64,000 nt of DNA, taken from assembly GCA_031180725.1 (NCBI GenBank), contig JAPSLO010000010.1, positions 186,001 through 250,000 of the forward strand, written 5' to 3'. Both the position numbers and the translations under genes were made by a program. The notes below the pieces were generated by a model, which was not told where the DNA came from, made no database searches, and worked only from the letters and a program-made list of their open reading frames with translations. Positions 34,151 to 43,164 of this stretch are shown here, piece after piece (the first letter of the stretch is position 1; the number at the start of each line of letters is the position of its first letter). The DNA comes from Roseomonas sp. Lineage in GTDB: Bacteria; Pseudomonadota; Alphaproteobacteria; Acetobacterales; Acetobacteraceae.

Positions 34151-34440
34151 GTCGAGCAGGGCGTTCCCGCGAACTCCAGGGCAAGCGAGCTGGTGATTCA
34201 AAGCCGCCCCTGACCAAACCGACTGCCGACGGCAGGCGGCCCAATCATCGCCACCGCGCGTGGTCGTCGTTGTTTTCCGGACCGCTCGCGCAAAGCTGAT
34301 ATACATTGCCGAATCGGAACAAGGTTTGCGCCCCCCAATCAGTGAGTTAACAAGCAGGTGCTTCCCTTTTGCGTGAGTAGCGAAAGTGTTGTCCGAAGTG
34401 AATAATGCCGGTGTCCTAACGGGTTCAGGAGAGCGTCGCA

Positions 34441-35232
34441 ATGAAGGTCGCGATCCTGGCAGGCGGCCATGGCACAAGGCTCGCAGAGGAAACGGCTCTG
34501 AAGCCTAAGCCCATGGTCGAGATCGGCGGCAGGCCCATACTTTGGCACATCATGCGTTACTACGCATGCTTCGGGCATCGCAACTTCGTTGTTGCCCTGG
34601 GCTACAAGGGAGACGTAATCCGCCGCTACGCGACCGAGCAGGCCAGCTTCGCCGGGCGTCACCTCAGGATCACCTTCGACACCGGGGAGGTCCGCTCTGA
34701 GACTCCACCTGAGACCGATGGCTGGAGCATGGACGGCTGGACGCTCGAACTGCGCGAGACGGGCCTGACCACGAATACCGGCGGCCGCATCCGCCGCCTG
34801 CAGCAGGCGATCGGCCGCAACCGCTTCATGCTGACCTGGGGCGACGGCCTGTCCAATGTGGATCTACACGCCTTGCTCGCATTCCATGTCGCGCATGGCC
34901 GGTTGCTAACCATGACCGTTGTGCATCCGCCGTCCCGCTTCGGCCATGTGGTGTTGGACGGCGACCGCATCGCCGGCTTCGAGGAGAAGCCCGAGGGCGC
35001 CGAGGGTTGGATCAATGGCGCCTTCTTCGTCTGCGAGCCGGGCGTCTTTGACTACATCGAAGGCGATGCGACGCAATTCGAGCGCGAGCCACTCGAGGCC
35101 CTCGCTCGCGAGGGCCAGCTGATGGCGTACCGTCATCACGGCTTCTGGCAATGCATGGACACGGTCCGCGATCATGCCGTGCTGGAAGCGCTGTGGCAGA
35201 GTGGCAAGGCGCCGTGGAACATCTGGAACTGA
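34441..35232 (+). CDS. rfbF: Glucose-1-phosphate cytidylyltransferase
   Basis: 263 residues. It makes CDP-glucose from CTP and glucose 1-phosphate. The nucleotidyltransferase signature is AILAGGHGTRLAEET followed by KPKPMVEIGGRPILWHIM (Lys contacts). Further landmarks are VALGYKGDVIRRY, TWGDGLSNVDLHALLAFH (metal Asp), WINGAFFVCEPGVFDYI and YRHHGFWQCMDTVRDH near the end. The ribosome site AGGAGAG precedes ATG 34441. It leads a rightward group of four genes for a modified sugar. The usual partner, CDP-glucose 4,6-dehydratase (rfbG), is not in the window. Confidence 0.93.
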   Translation: MKVAILAGGHGTRLAEETALKPKPMVEIGGRPILWHIMRYYACFGHRNFVVALGYKGDVIRRYATEQASFAGRHLRITFDTGEVRSETPPETDGWSMDGWTLELRETGLTTNTGGRIRRLQQAIGRNRFMLTWGDGLSNVDLHALLAFHVAHGRLLTMTVVHPPSRFGHVVLDGDRIAGFEEKPEGAEGWINGAFFVCEPGVFDYIEGDATQFEREPLEALAREGQLMAYRHHGFWQCMDTVRDHAVLEALWQSGKAPWNIWN

Positions 35233-35261
35233 ACGGATCGGCCGAGGGGAAACGACGACGC

Positions 35262-36326
35262 ATGCGCATCCTGATGACCGGCCACCTGGGTTATATCGGC
35301 ACCGCGGCCGTGCCGCTCTTCCTGGCGCGGGGGCATGATGTGATCGGTTGCGACACCGATCTCTTCGGTGCCTGCACTTTTACCCCCGCTGTCGGCCCTG
35401 CGGCGAGCATCCGCAATCTCGGCCTCGACATCCGCGACCTGCAGCCGGACCACCTGGTGGGCTTCGACGCGGTGGTGCACCTGGCTGGACTTTCCAACCA
35501 TCCGCTCGGCAGCCATGACCCGGCCCTGACGGACGAGATCAATCACCGCGCAGCCGTACGCCTGGCGGCGGTGGCACGCCAAGCCGGCGTGCCGCGCTTC
35601 GCCTTCTCATCCTCCTGCGCCAACTACGGCGCAGCGGGCGATGACTTCATCGACGAGTCCGGGGCATTCGCGCCGTTGCTGCCCTACGGACAGTCCAAGG
35701 TGGATGCGGAGCGCGGCATCGCGGTCTTGGCCACTAAAGACTTCTCCCCGGTCATGCTGCGCAATGCCACCGCCTATGGACTCTCGCCGCGGATCCGCTT
35801 CGATCTGGTGGTGAACAACCTGACCGCCTGGGCCTTCACCATGGGCGACGTCTTGATGAAGTCGGACGGCTCCCCATGGCGTCCGCTTGTGCATGTCGAG
35901 GACATCGCCCGCGCATTTCTGGCCGTCTGCGAAGCGCCGCGGGAAGATATCCATCTCGAGGCCTTCAACATCGGCGCAACAGAGCAGAACCTCCGGATCA
36001 TCGAGATTGCCAGGATCGTGGCCGAGGTGGTGCCGGGAACGCGCATCCGCTTCGCCCCGAATGCCGGACCCGACCGGCTCTGCTACCGCGTCAACTGCGA
36101 CCGATTTGCACGACGCTTCCCGGCCTATGTCCCCCGCTGGACCGTACGCGCTGCGGTAGAGGAGCTGCACGAGGCCTGCCAGCGCTTCGGACTGGAGGTC
36201 GACGAGTTCGAGGGGGTCCGCTACGCCCGCCTGCCGCATCTGAAGGCCCGGATCACGGCGGGGGAGGTCACGCCGGAGCTGCGCCCGGTGCAGGCCGCCG
36301 CCGGGCTGGAGCCTGCCACGGCATGA
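35262..36326 (+). CDS. NAD-dependent epimerase/dehydratase (extended SDR)
   Basis: 354 residues from ATG 35262. The Rossmann motif GHLGYIGTAAVPLFL, the DIRDL segment, VVHLAGLSNHPLGSHDP, the catalytic Ser in FSSSCANYG and YGQSK (YxxxK) identify an extended SDR. VKSDGSPWRPLVHVEDIARAF is the typical sugar-nucleotide region. It likely reduces, epimerises or dehydrates the CDP-sugar made by the preceding enzyme. Its stop overlaps the next gene as ATGA. Confidence 0.88.
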   Translation: MRILMTGHLGYIGTAAVPLFLARGHDVIGCDTDLFGACTFTPAVGPAASIRNLGLDIRDLQPDHLVGFDAVVHLAGLSNHPLGSHDPALTDEINHRAAVRLAAVARQAGVPRFAFSSSCANYGAAGDDFIDESGAFAPLLPYGQSKVDAERGIAVLATKDFSPVMLRNATAYGLSPRIRFDLVVNNLTAWAFTMGDVLMKSDGSPWRPLVHVEDIARAFLAVCEAPREDIHLEAFNIGATEQNLRIIEIARIVAEVVPGTRIRFAPNAGPDRLCYRVNCDRFARRFPAYVPRWTVRAAVEELHEACQRFGLEVDEFEGVRYARLPHLKARITAGEVTPELRPVQAAAGLEPATA

Positions 36327-37579
36327 ACATCGCCCTCGTGCCTTCGGCCGATTGCCGCACCATCACGGCCTGCCGCTGCTGCGGCAGTGGCAGCCTCCTC
36401 ACTGTCTTTGACATGGGCCTCATGCCGGCCTCGGACGGATTCTCCGCCAGTGCCGTGGCGCCCGACCGTGCTTGGCCGCTGGAGGTGGTATCATGCACCG
36501 ATTGCGGCCTGGCGCAGTTGCGGCACACCGTCGCGCCCGAACGGCTCTTCTCGGCGGAGTACCGGTATTTCTCGTCCTTCACCGCGGCCGTGGTGGCAAA
36601 TGCAGAAGCCAATGTAGCCTCCGCCATCGCCCGCTTCCGGCCGCCGCCTGGGGCTCTGGCGGTGGAACTGGCAAGCAATGACGGCTACCTACTGCGCCAC
36701 GCCCGCGCAGCCGGGCTCTCGGTGCTCGGCATCGATCCGGCGCCCGGTCCGGTCGCCGCTGCCCGCGCCGCGGGAATCGAAACTCTCCAGGCCTTCTTCG
36801 GAGAGGAACTGGGGAGAGCCCTTGCCGCCGAGGGCCGCCAGGCGAGCCTGCTCTTCGCCAACAACGTGCTGGCGCATGTCGCCGAGACGCGGGACTTCGT
36901 GCGCGGAATCCGGGCCCTACTGGCGCCCGGTGGCACGGCCATCCTGGAGATGCCCTACCTGCGTGACCTGCTCGACGCGGGGGAGTTCGATACGATCTAC
37001 CACGAGCATCTCTGCTATTTCTCGCTTACGGCGCTGGACGAGCTGTTCCGGCGCGAAGGCCTGTCGCTGAATGACGTGGAGCGCATCCCCATCCATGGCG
37101 GCTCGATCCGCATCTTCGTGCAGCACGGGCGGGCGCCGCGCCCGCGGCTGACCGCGTTGCTGTCGGAGGAGCGTGCCATCGGCCTCGACCGGCCCGCAGC
37201 CTTCGACAGATTCGCAGATCATGTCGACCGGCTCCGCAGGGGGCTCTGCAGCCTGCTGGACAGGCTGCGCGCGGAGGGCGCACGGATAGCCGCCTATGGC
37301 GCGGCTGCGAAGGGCACAATTCTGCTCAACCACTTCGGTATCGGCCCTGAGCGTCTACTCTGGGTCGCCGATCGCAACCCGCATAAGCACGGCCTGTTCG
37401 TGCCGCGGGTGAAGCTACCGGTCGTGCCAGTGGAACGCATACTGCAGGATGCCCCGACGCATCTTCTCATTCTCCCCTGGAATCATGCGGAGGAGATCAT
37501 GCGTCAGCAATCCGCCTTCGCCGCCGTTGGCGGCCGCTTCATCTTGCCGATCCCCGAGCCCGCGGTGATCGGGGACTGA
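36323..37579 (+). CDS. Zinc-binding SAM-dependent C-methyltransferase
   Basis: 418 residues from ATG 36323. The layout is that of NovU/TylC3-type sugar C-methyltransferases: an N-terminal zinc domain (CRCCGSGSLL, then VSCTDCGLAQL), the SAM domain with VELASNDGYLLRHA and an IYHEHLCYFSLTALD segment holding the catalytic His region, and a C-terminal domain with IAAYGAAAKGTILLNHF and VADRNPHKHG. It adds a methyl branch to a keto-deoxysugar nucleotide. The start overlaps the SDR stop (ATGA), implying coupled translation. Confidence 0.88.
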   Translation: MNIALVPSADCRTITACRCCGSGSLLTVFDMGLMPASDGFSASAVAPDRAWPLEVVSCTDCGLAQLRHTVAPERLFSAEYRYFSSFTAAVVANAEANVASAIARFRPPPGALAVELASNDGYLLRHARAAGLSVLGIDPAPGPVAAARAAGIETLQAFFGEELGRALAAEGRQASLLFANNVLAHVAETRDFVRGIRALLAPGGTAILEMPYLRDLLDAGEFDTIYHEHLCYFSLTALDELFRREGLSLNDVERIPIHGGSIRIFVQHGRAPRPRLTALLSEERAIGLDRPAAFDRFADHVDRLRRGLCSLLDRLRAEGARIAAYGAAAKGTILLNHFGIGPERLLWVADRNPHKHGLFVPRVKLPVVPVERILQDAPTHLLILPWNHAEEIMRQQSAFAAVGGRFILPIPEPAVIGD

Positions 37580-37582
37580 CGC

Positions 37583-38800
37583 ATGGATACCATCATCCCC
37601 GCAGCCCCCAGCGCGCTGGCGACCGTGCCGCGGCATGCCTGCGCCGCTTGCGGCGCAGTCGGCGGCCTGCCTGTTGTCACCTTAGACGACGTGCCAACCA
37701 ATTCCTGCCTGATGCTGCCGACCGTCGAGGAGGCTCGGGCTTGGCCGCGAGGCCGCATTGCCCTGATGGCCTGCGAGGCGTGCGGGTTCATCGCCAACCG
37801 GGCAGCCGAGGCGGCGCTGACAGAATACTCCGCGCGCTACGAGCCGACCCAGGGATGGAGCCCTGCTTTCCGGCGCTATCACCGTGGCCTTGCGGAGCGC
37901 ATCGCTGCCGCCGTGCCGCTGCGCGGACGCCGGGTAGTGGAAGTTGGCTGCGGTCAGGGCGAGTTCCTGCACCTGCTCTGCGGCATCGCGGGCGCCTCAG
38001 GACTCGGCTTCGATCCCTGCGTGGACCAGCAGCGGGCCGATGTGCTCGAGACCCGCGCAGAAGGGGTGGAACTGCGCGCCCACTACTTCGACGAAGCGAG
38101 CGTGCCGGGCCTTTCGGCCGATCTGCTGGTCTGCAAGATGACGCTGGAGCACATTCCTGGCGTCGCAGCCTTCGCAGCTCTCTGCGCCCGCGTGGCGCAG
38201 CAATCGGCGCCTGGCATGCGCCTTTTCATTCAGGTGCCGGAGTCGATCCGCATTCTGCGTGACGTCGCCTTCGAGGACATCTACTACGAGCACGTCAACT
38301 ACTTCACCGCGGATTCGCTGGAGCGCCTCTTCGCTCGGCACGGCTTCCGGGCAGATCAGACCTTCACCGACTATGACGGACAGTATATCGGCCTGCTTGC
38401 CACCTTTACCGGCGAGGCCGCGACGGCTGCCGACCCCGCCGCCTTGAGCCAGCTGCAATATTTCTGCCGTGCCTTCCCGGAAGCGCACGCTGCCCGCGTG
38501 GCGCACTGGCGCCGCATACTCCGCCGGGGAGAACGGATCGTCATCTGGGGCTCGGGCTCCAAGGGCGTCACCTTCCTCGGCGCGATGAAGGAGGATGCGC
38601 GGCGGGTCGCACTCGTGGTGGACATCAACCCGCACCGCCAGGGGATGCACATGGTGGGCAGCGGTGTCCCCATCGTTGGGCCGGAGGCGCTCAAGGAGTT
38701 CCGGCCGGACCTCGTGATCGCGATGAACCGGATTTACCGGACAGAGATCGGCGACCGGCTCTCTGCGCTTAGTCTCTCGCCAAAGCTGCTGGCGCTCTGA
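37583..38800 (+). CDS. Second zinc-binding SAM-dependent methyltransferase
   Basis: 405 residues, 3 bases after the preceding methyltransferase. Zinc Cys pairs are in CAACGAVGG and MACEACGFIAN. SAM binding is by VVEVGCGQGEFLHLL, and DIYYEHVNYFTADSLERLF parallels the His segment of the first enzyme. The C-terminal domain has IVIWGSGSKGVTFLGAM and VVDINPHRQG. It is clearly a paralogue but far diverged, so the two probably act on different positions or different substrates rather than being a recent duplication. Confidence 0.86.
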   Translation: MDTIIPAAPSALATVPRHACAACGAVGGLPVVTLDDVPTNSCLMLPTVEEARAWPRGRIALMACEACGFIANRAAEAALTEYSARYEPTQGWSPAFRRYHRGLAERIAAAVPLRGRRVVEVGCGQGEFLHLLCGIAGASGLGFDPCVDQQRADVLETRAEGVELRAHYFDEASVPGLSADLLVCKMTLEHIPGVAAFAALCARVAQQSAPGMRLFIQVPESIRILRDVAFEDIYYEHVNYFTADSLERLFARHGFRADQTFTDYDGQYIGLLATFTGEAATAADPAALSQLQYFCRAFPEAHAARVAHWRRILRRGERIVIWGSGSKGVTFLGAMKEDARRVALVVDINPHRQGMHMVGSGVPIVGPEALKEFRPDLVIAMNRIYRTEIGDRLSALSLSPKLLAL

Positions 38801-38916
38801 AGCCGCCGCAGCGTCGTGGGCGAGGCGCTGCGCATTCGCGCGAACAAGACAATAGTCTAGACAGTCATCCGCGCTTCGGTCTGCGCGGATCACCGTCTAG
38901 GGTCGCTGCGACTGGC

Positions 38917-39672
38917 CTAACCCTTCCGCGGCATGCCCCGCAGCCGGTCGCGCAGTTGGATGGCGATGGGCGGCACGCAGGAGCACAGGAAAGCCCGCGC
39001 CCGGGTCGTCCGCCTTCCGGGCAGGAAAGAGATTGGTGCCCCCTGCCGGATCGCCTCGCGGTCCGGGCTCCAGTAGAAACGGGAGATGGTGCGACGCGCT
39101 CGCTCCGCCGGGCAGGTCATAGGCTGCGGGAAGCCGTGCAGCGTCTCGCTCGTGGTCGGGAAAATCGCCGCGCGGTTAGATACCGGCGCCACGCGAACCA
39201 CAGGACCGCCGGCCGGCCCATGCAGCTCCAGCGCCCCGCTCCATTCCTCCCGCCAGTCGCGCTTGAGATAGATGATCATGTTGAGCTGCCGAACGAGCGG
39301 GTGGTGCGGGTGCTGCGTCCAGTCGGCATGCGGGCTCAGCCAGCCACCACGTCGGCTCTCGTGAAGACCACCGCCATGGAAGGTGGGATCGACGCAGATA
39401 TCGGCGATGCCGGTGACAGCGCGCAGCCAGGCCATGAAAGGCGCGGAGCACATCTGCCAAAGGACGAGCTGGGTAAAGGGATATAGGGCCAGGATACCGC
39501 GCGAGCTCTGCTTGACCCTATTGACGCTGTCGTAGCCCAGCCAGTCTCGCTGGCCAGGAGAAGGGAGTTCTCGCTCTACCCTGTCCAGCACGGCATGCGG
39601 ATAGGGTGCCGAGGCACGGTATAGTGCCGCAATCATCTCGCGCTCCGCCTCCAACCGCGCGATCGGAAGCAT
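38917..39672 (-). CDS. 2-oxoglutarate/Fe(II) oxygenase, possibly 5'-truncated
   Basis: 251 residues from ATG 39672. The facial triad is visible: LSPHADWTQHPHHP (HxD) and ETLHGFPQP (distal His), with RRTISRFYW supplying the 2-oxoglutarate Arg. LNMIIYLKRDWREEWSGALELHG is the typical prolyl-4-hydroxylase-like core. In-frame codons upstream (NFLIDAFDAVTDY) also look like real protein but end at a TGA near 39715 with no ATG, so the natural start may have been lost. It is head to head with the flippase fragment. It could hydroxylate a sugar or a surface molecule. Confidence 0.8.
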   Translation of the reverse strand: MLPIARLEAEREMIAALYRASAPYPHAVLDRVERELPSPGQRDWLGYDSVNRVKQSSRGILALYPFTQLVLWQMCSAPFMAWLRAVTGIADICVDPTFHGGGLHESRRGGWLSPHADWTQHPHHPLVRQLNMIIYLKRDWREEWSGALELHGPAGGPVVRVAPVSNRAAIFPTTSETLHGFPQPMTCPAERARRTISRFYWSPDREAIRQGAPISFLPGRRTTRARAFLCSCVPPIAIQLRDRLRGMPRKG

Positions 39673-39713
39673 GTAGTCGGTGACGGCATCGAAGGCATCG
39701 ATCAGAAAATTCG

Positions 39714-40199
39714 GCTGTCACTTGCCGGATCCTGCATGCGGCGGACGACTTGCTCACGGCCGCGGCAAATGCGCGCGGCCGGCCAGATCTAATTGTCGGC
39801 GCCAGCCTACGGACTGCGGTGCTTCGGACCTACGCGAGCCTGGCTGCGATCTCGTTCGGCCCGGTGTCTGCAGCGGCCGCAGATCTGCTGGTGGCGCTGC
39901 TCTCAACACCTATGATGCTGCTGGCGCTGCGCCAGGTAGTGCCCACAGCGCCGCAGGCCGTATGCCGGGCCATCCTCCTGCCGGCAGGCGCAACGATCAT
40001 CATGACGGCGGCGCTGGTCGGCCTGTGCGCCGCACTGTCACCGCTGTTAGCCGCCGTCACCCCCGCGGTCGAGGTGGTGGCAGGCATCCTCGCCTTCACA
40101 GTGGCGATCCTGGTGCTGGCACCGGCGTCGCTGCGCCGCCGAACGCTCCTCTGGCTTAATCGATGTTCGGCAGGGCGCCAGGCCGCGTTATCTGACTAA
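39714..40199 (+). pseudogene. Polysaccharide flippase (Wzx-like), C-terminal fragment
   Basis: About 160 codons in frame, starting CRILHAADDLLTAAANARGRPD and continuing with hydrophobic helices (SLAAISFGPVSAAAADLLVA, LPAGATIIMTAALVGLCAAL, VVAGILAFTVAILVLAPASL). This matches the last membrane helices of an O-antigen or lipopolysaccharide flippase of the MATE/MOP superfamily. The first two thirds are missing. It abuts the 5' end of the oxygenase gene, marking a recombination junction near 39.71 kb. Its 3' end overlaps the convergent glycosyltransferase by 44 bases. Confidence 0.6.
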
Positions 40200-41130
40200 C
40201 GCCGAACACCGCCCGCTTCGCGCGGCGCAGCACGCGGAACAGCCCGGGGCTCAGGGACTGCACCAAGTCCCGCGCCACATCGGCGGCATGACCGCCGGTC
40301 AGCCACCAACGTAACAGCTCCGCCTCACAGGCCCGGCGCTCAGCGGGATCCGTGACGTTGGCGCGCAACACGCGCCAGTACTCGCGGTAGACATTCAGGT
40401 GAAATAGGCGGCTTGCGCGCGGCATCGCAGTGTCCTGCCACAGCGCGGCCGCCTGGCGATCCTTCAACAGTAGTGCGCGAGTATAGCGATCGGGATGCTC
40501 CCGGTGAAGGAAGAGTGGCTCCGCTACGGCCACCCATGGCCCCCGAAGAGCCATCTCAGCCAGCAGGACGCGGTCGGACCCGCTGCGTGTTCCGTGCAGC
40601 GAGGAGCCGATCAGCGCCTCGCGCCGGAACAGCCCAAAGAAGTCCTCGCACTGGTGGTTCGCATGGATCACCGCGGCCAGGCGGCGCGAGGGTCGATCCC
40701 CCTCGATGCCGGGAAAGTGGTTGGCATAGTGCCGGAGCACCTCGCCGGCAGGGCCGATCTCCGTAATTCCGACGGTGCAAAGTACTGCCCGCGGCGCTGC
40801 CTCGAGGGCCGCAACGGCCTTCACCAAATAATCGGGCGCCAGCTTGTCGTCGTGCGCCGCCCATTTGAAGTAGCGGCCCGCGGCGCGATGGAAACAGTCA
40901 TCGTAATTCGGCCCGGCGCCCAAATTGCGCGGCTGGCGGTGATAGCGCATCCGAGGATCGCCGGCATGCCGCGCGCAGATTGCGGCGGTGTTATCGGTGG
41001 ATGCATTGTCACAGACGATCAGTTCCAGGTCCGCGAAGGACTGGCCCAGGATGGACCGGATCGTCTCGTCCAAATACCGCCCGCCGTTGAACACTGGCAG
41101 GCCGATACTAACAACCGGGGATTGCTTCAT
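40156..41130 (-). CDS. Family 2 glycosyltransferase
   Basis: 324 residues from ATG 41130; a TTG start 54 bases upstream is possible but unsupported. The GT-A domain is clear: VSIGLPVFNGGRYLDETIRSIL, LELIVCDNASTDNTAAIC, RYHRQPRNLGAGPNYDDCF and WAAHDDKLAPDYLVKAV, whose HDD provides the metal-binding acidic pair. The C-terminal 110 residues are helical and basic. It adds a sugar to a polysaccharide or glycolipid in the cytoplasm, consistent with the neighbouring sugar-nucleotide genes. Confidence 0.87.
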   Translation of the reverse strand: MKQSPVVSIGLPVFNGGRYLDETIRSILGQSFADLELIVCDNASTDNTAAICARHAGDPRMRYHRQPRNLGAGPNYDDCFHRAAGRYFKWAAHDDKLAPDYLVKAVAALEAAPRAVLCTVGITEIGPAGEVLRHYANHFPGIEGDRPSRRLAAVIHANHQCEDFFGLFRREALIGSSLHGTRSGSDRVLLAEMALRGPWVAVAEPLFLHREHPDRYTRALLLKDRQAAALWQDTAMPRASRLFHLNVYREYWRVLRANVTDPAERRACEAELLRWWLTGGHAADVARDLVQSLSPGLFRVLRRAKRAVFGVSQITRPGALPNID

Positions 41131-41510
41131 CGTGCCTGACTTCGCTGTTCCGCTGAGGTTGGGCGCAGGGCGTTGCGTCTCCAAGATGGCAGCGATGGAA
41201 GGGACAGGCAGGCCAAATCAGCTTGAGCAGCAACGAATCGCCAGGCGGGGCGGTACTCTGGAACAGGCGCGTTTCCGGCCCATGGATGAGGCGCAGCGGC
41301 GGCCCACCGGTACCGAGCGTGCCGAACTGCGCCGGCGATAGATCCGGCACGACGCTGTGTGCCGTGCCGGATAGTCGTCGCGCGACCATCGCTACTGGAA
41401 GATGGGACAGGGTGCCAGCCGCCTGCTCGCACAGCTCGGTACAGTAGCCTGCCGAGAAGCAGGGCGAGGGTGACAGCTGCCGCAGCTTACGGAGCCTCGC
41501 GTATGTCAAT

Positions 41511-41924
41511 TCACACCGCAATGCAGGCGATCGCCGCGATCAGAACAGCCCCGGCGACTGCTGGAGCCATGACAGCGACGGCCTTCTTGCAGGGCAGGCG
41601 GGCGCCCTCCTGGCGCAGCGCCCACCGCGCACCCAGCAGCATCAGTGGCGGAAGCGGTGCCGCGGCAAGCTGCGGCATGCAGGAGAGCGCGGCGCTCAGC
41701 AGCACTACTCGAACCCAAACGAGCAGCGCGGGGGGAGGTGGGCGTCCGCGGGTCCTCGACGCTTGCGGAAGAGCGAGGATCCCGAGCCATCCAGAGGGGT
41801 AGGTCGTGAACGGCAGTGCGAATGCGAGCAACGTCGCGACCGAGCCGAACAGGTCGCTGTCAGTTCCCTGGAGGCTGACGATCAATGCAGCGACAGCGAG
41901 GACCGCGCCGGGCACAGGATGCAA
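41511..41924 (-). CDS. Small membrane protein, hypothetical
   Basis: 137 codons from TTG 41924, or slightly shorter from an internal GTG. Three or four hydrophobic segments (AVLAVAALIVSLQG, VATLLAFALPF, LLVWVRVVLLSAALSCMPQ, VAVMAPAVAGAVLIAAIACI) suggest a membrane protein. No family is recognised and there is no clear ribosome site. It overlaps the start of the Bug-like gene on the opposite strand. Confidence 0.35.
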   Translation of the reverse strand: MHPVPGAVLAVAALIVSLQGTDSDLFGSVATLLAFALPFTTYPSGWLGILALPQASRTRGRPPPPALLVWVRVVLLSAALSCMPQLAAAPLPPLMLLGARWALRQEGARLPCKKAVAVMAPAVAGAVLIAAIACIAV

Positions 41925-42827
41925 GGCGCGAATCTAGGAAATCGCGCCTCATTCATAACCGACGCCTCTGGAGGCAGCCAATGCAGCACGGCTCCGCTGG
42001 CGACACCGACTGTGCTGGCCGGGCCGGCTTGGCCGCCGCGCCGGCTGCACATGATTGTGCCCTTCGCCGCGGGCGGACCGGCTGACCTCGTGGCACGCCT
42101 TCTGAGCGCCGAGCTTGCTGAGTTGATCGGCCAACCCTGTGTGGTTGAGAGTCTCAGCGGCGCCGGTGGCGCGACCGGAACAGAGGCGGTGTTGCGCGCT
42201 GCCGCAGATGGGCATTCGCTGCTGCTCGGCTCGTCGTCGACGCTGGTCCTGAACCCGCTGCTGCTGGTCGTGGTGACCGCAACGGACGGCCCCATGACGC
42301 TTGGCGCACTGACCGAGCGTATTCGATCCGAACCTGGCTGCTTGCCGTTCGGAAGCGCCGGCGTTGGGTCAATCTCCCATCTTGCGGGCGCGCCTCTGGC
42401 CAAGGAGGTGGGAGCGGAGGCACTTCACGTGCTGTACCGGGGCCCCGCGCCTGCCGTGCAGGCCGTGCTGGCCCGGGAAGTCGCCTTCTTCCTTGATGCG
42501 CTTTCCGGGGTGCGTCAGCAGGTGCTGGGCGGTGCGTTACGGGCGCTCGCCGTCATCACGCCCGAGCGGTCGCGCTTCCTGCCAGATGTGCCGGCTGCGC
42601 CCGAAGCAGGCATGACGCAGCTGGAGGCCTTCACCTGGTACGGCATGCTGGCCCTACGGGCAACGCCGGAAGACATCTTAGAGGTCATAGCCCGGCGCAC
42701 CGGCGAGGCAGCAGCCCGGCTGGCCGGCGCCCCTCGAGAGGCCGGACCGTTGGAATTTGCCAAGAGCATCCGCGCGGAGCGGTCCGTTTGGGAGCCGCTG
42801 ATTCGCTCGTTGAGCCTGCTGTCCTGA
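41919..42827 (+). CDS. Bug-family (TctC) solute receptor, atypical and possibly decaying
   Basis: 302 codons from ATG 41919. Bug landmarks: RLHMIVPFAAGGPADLVARLL, VESLSGAGGATGTEAVLRAAADG, FGSAGVGSISHLAGAPL, YRGPAPAVQAVLAREVAFF and LRALAVITPERS. Two oddities stand out. The N-terminus lacks a hydrophobic signal sequence, so export is doubtful. The usual stretch between NPLL and the next strand (Tyr-Asp-Pro region, about 25-30 residues) is largely missing, the text running straight from LVLNPLL into LVVVTATDGPMTL. It may be a pseudogene that is still open. Confidence 0.6.
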   Translation: MQGANLGNRASFITDASGGSQCSTAPLATPTVLAGPAWPPRRLHMIVPFAAGGPADLVARLLSAELAELIGQPCVVESLSGAGGATGTEAVLRAAADGHSLLLGSSSTLVLNPLLLVVVTATDGPMTLGALTERIRSEPGCLPFGSAGVGSISHLAGAPLAKEVGAEALHVLYRGPAPAVQAVLAREVAFFLDALSGVRQQVLGGALRALAVITPERSRFLPDVPAAPEAGMTQLEAFTWYGMLALRATPEDILEVIARRTGEAAARLAGAPREAGPLEFAKSIRAERSVWEPLIRSLSLLS

Positions 42828-42956
42828 TTTCTGCCGCGGAGCGTCGACCGGATCATCACTGGACCGAGCCTGTGGATCTCGGGACGACGCGGCCCACAGA
42901 GGTGAGCATGACAGCGTTTATGCCATGCCGACTGCATTTTGTGACCGCGCGAAAGC

Positions 42957-43145
42957 GCGTCAGTCGGTGGCAGGTCGTCGGTGAAGAATGCCCGGCGGGT
43001 TGACGCGCCTCGGACCCGCGAAGGGGAGTCGGCCGACGCGCTCTGACCAGGCGGGGTCGGCCAGAATGTTCGGGCCGCCCTCCAGTAGAAGGATCGCGTG
43101 CCCGACAAAGCTCGGGCCCAGGTCCGTTCCGGTGGCGCGGCGGTC
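42957..43145 (-). pseudogene. Metallo-beta-lactamase-fold hydrolase fragment
   Basis: On the minus strand the text reads FVGHAILLLEGGPNILADPAWSE, RVGRLPFAGPRRVNPPGIL and, after a frameshift, FTDDLPPTDALSRGH. This matches the start of the NAPE-PLD-like branch of MBL-fold hydrolases (VGHAT-NILTDPVWSER-GP-RV-PPG). The HNHYDH metal motif that should follow is lost. It is a short remnant between the Bug-like gene and the oxidase genes. Confidence 0.6.
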
Positions 43146-43164
43146 AAGCGACCGCGAGCCCGGG

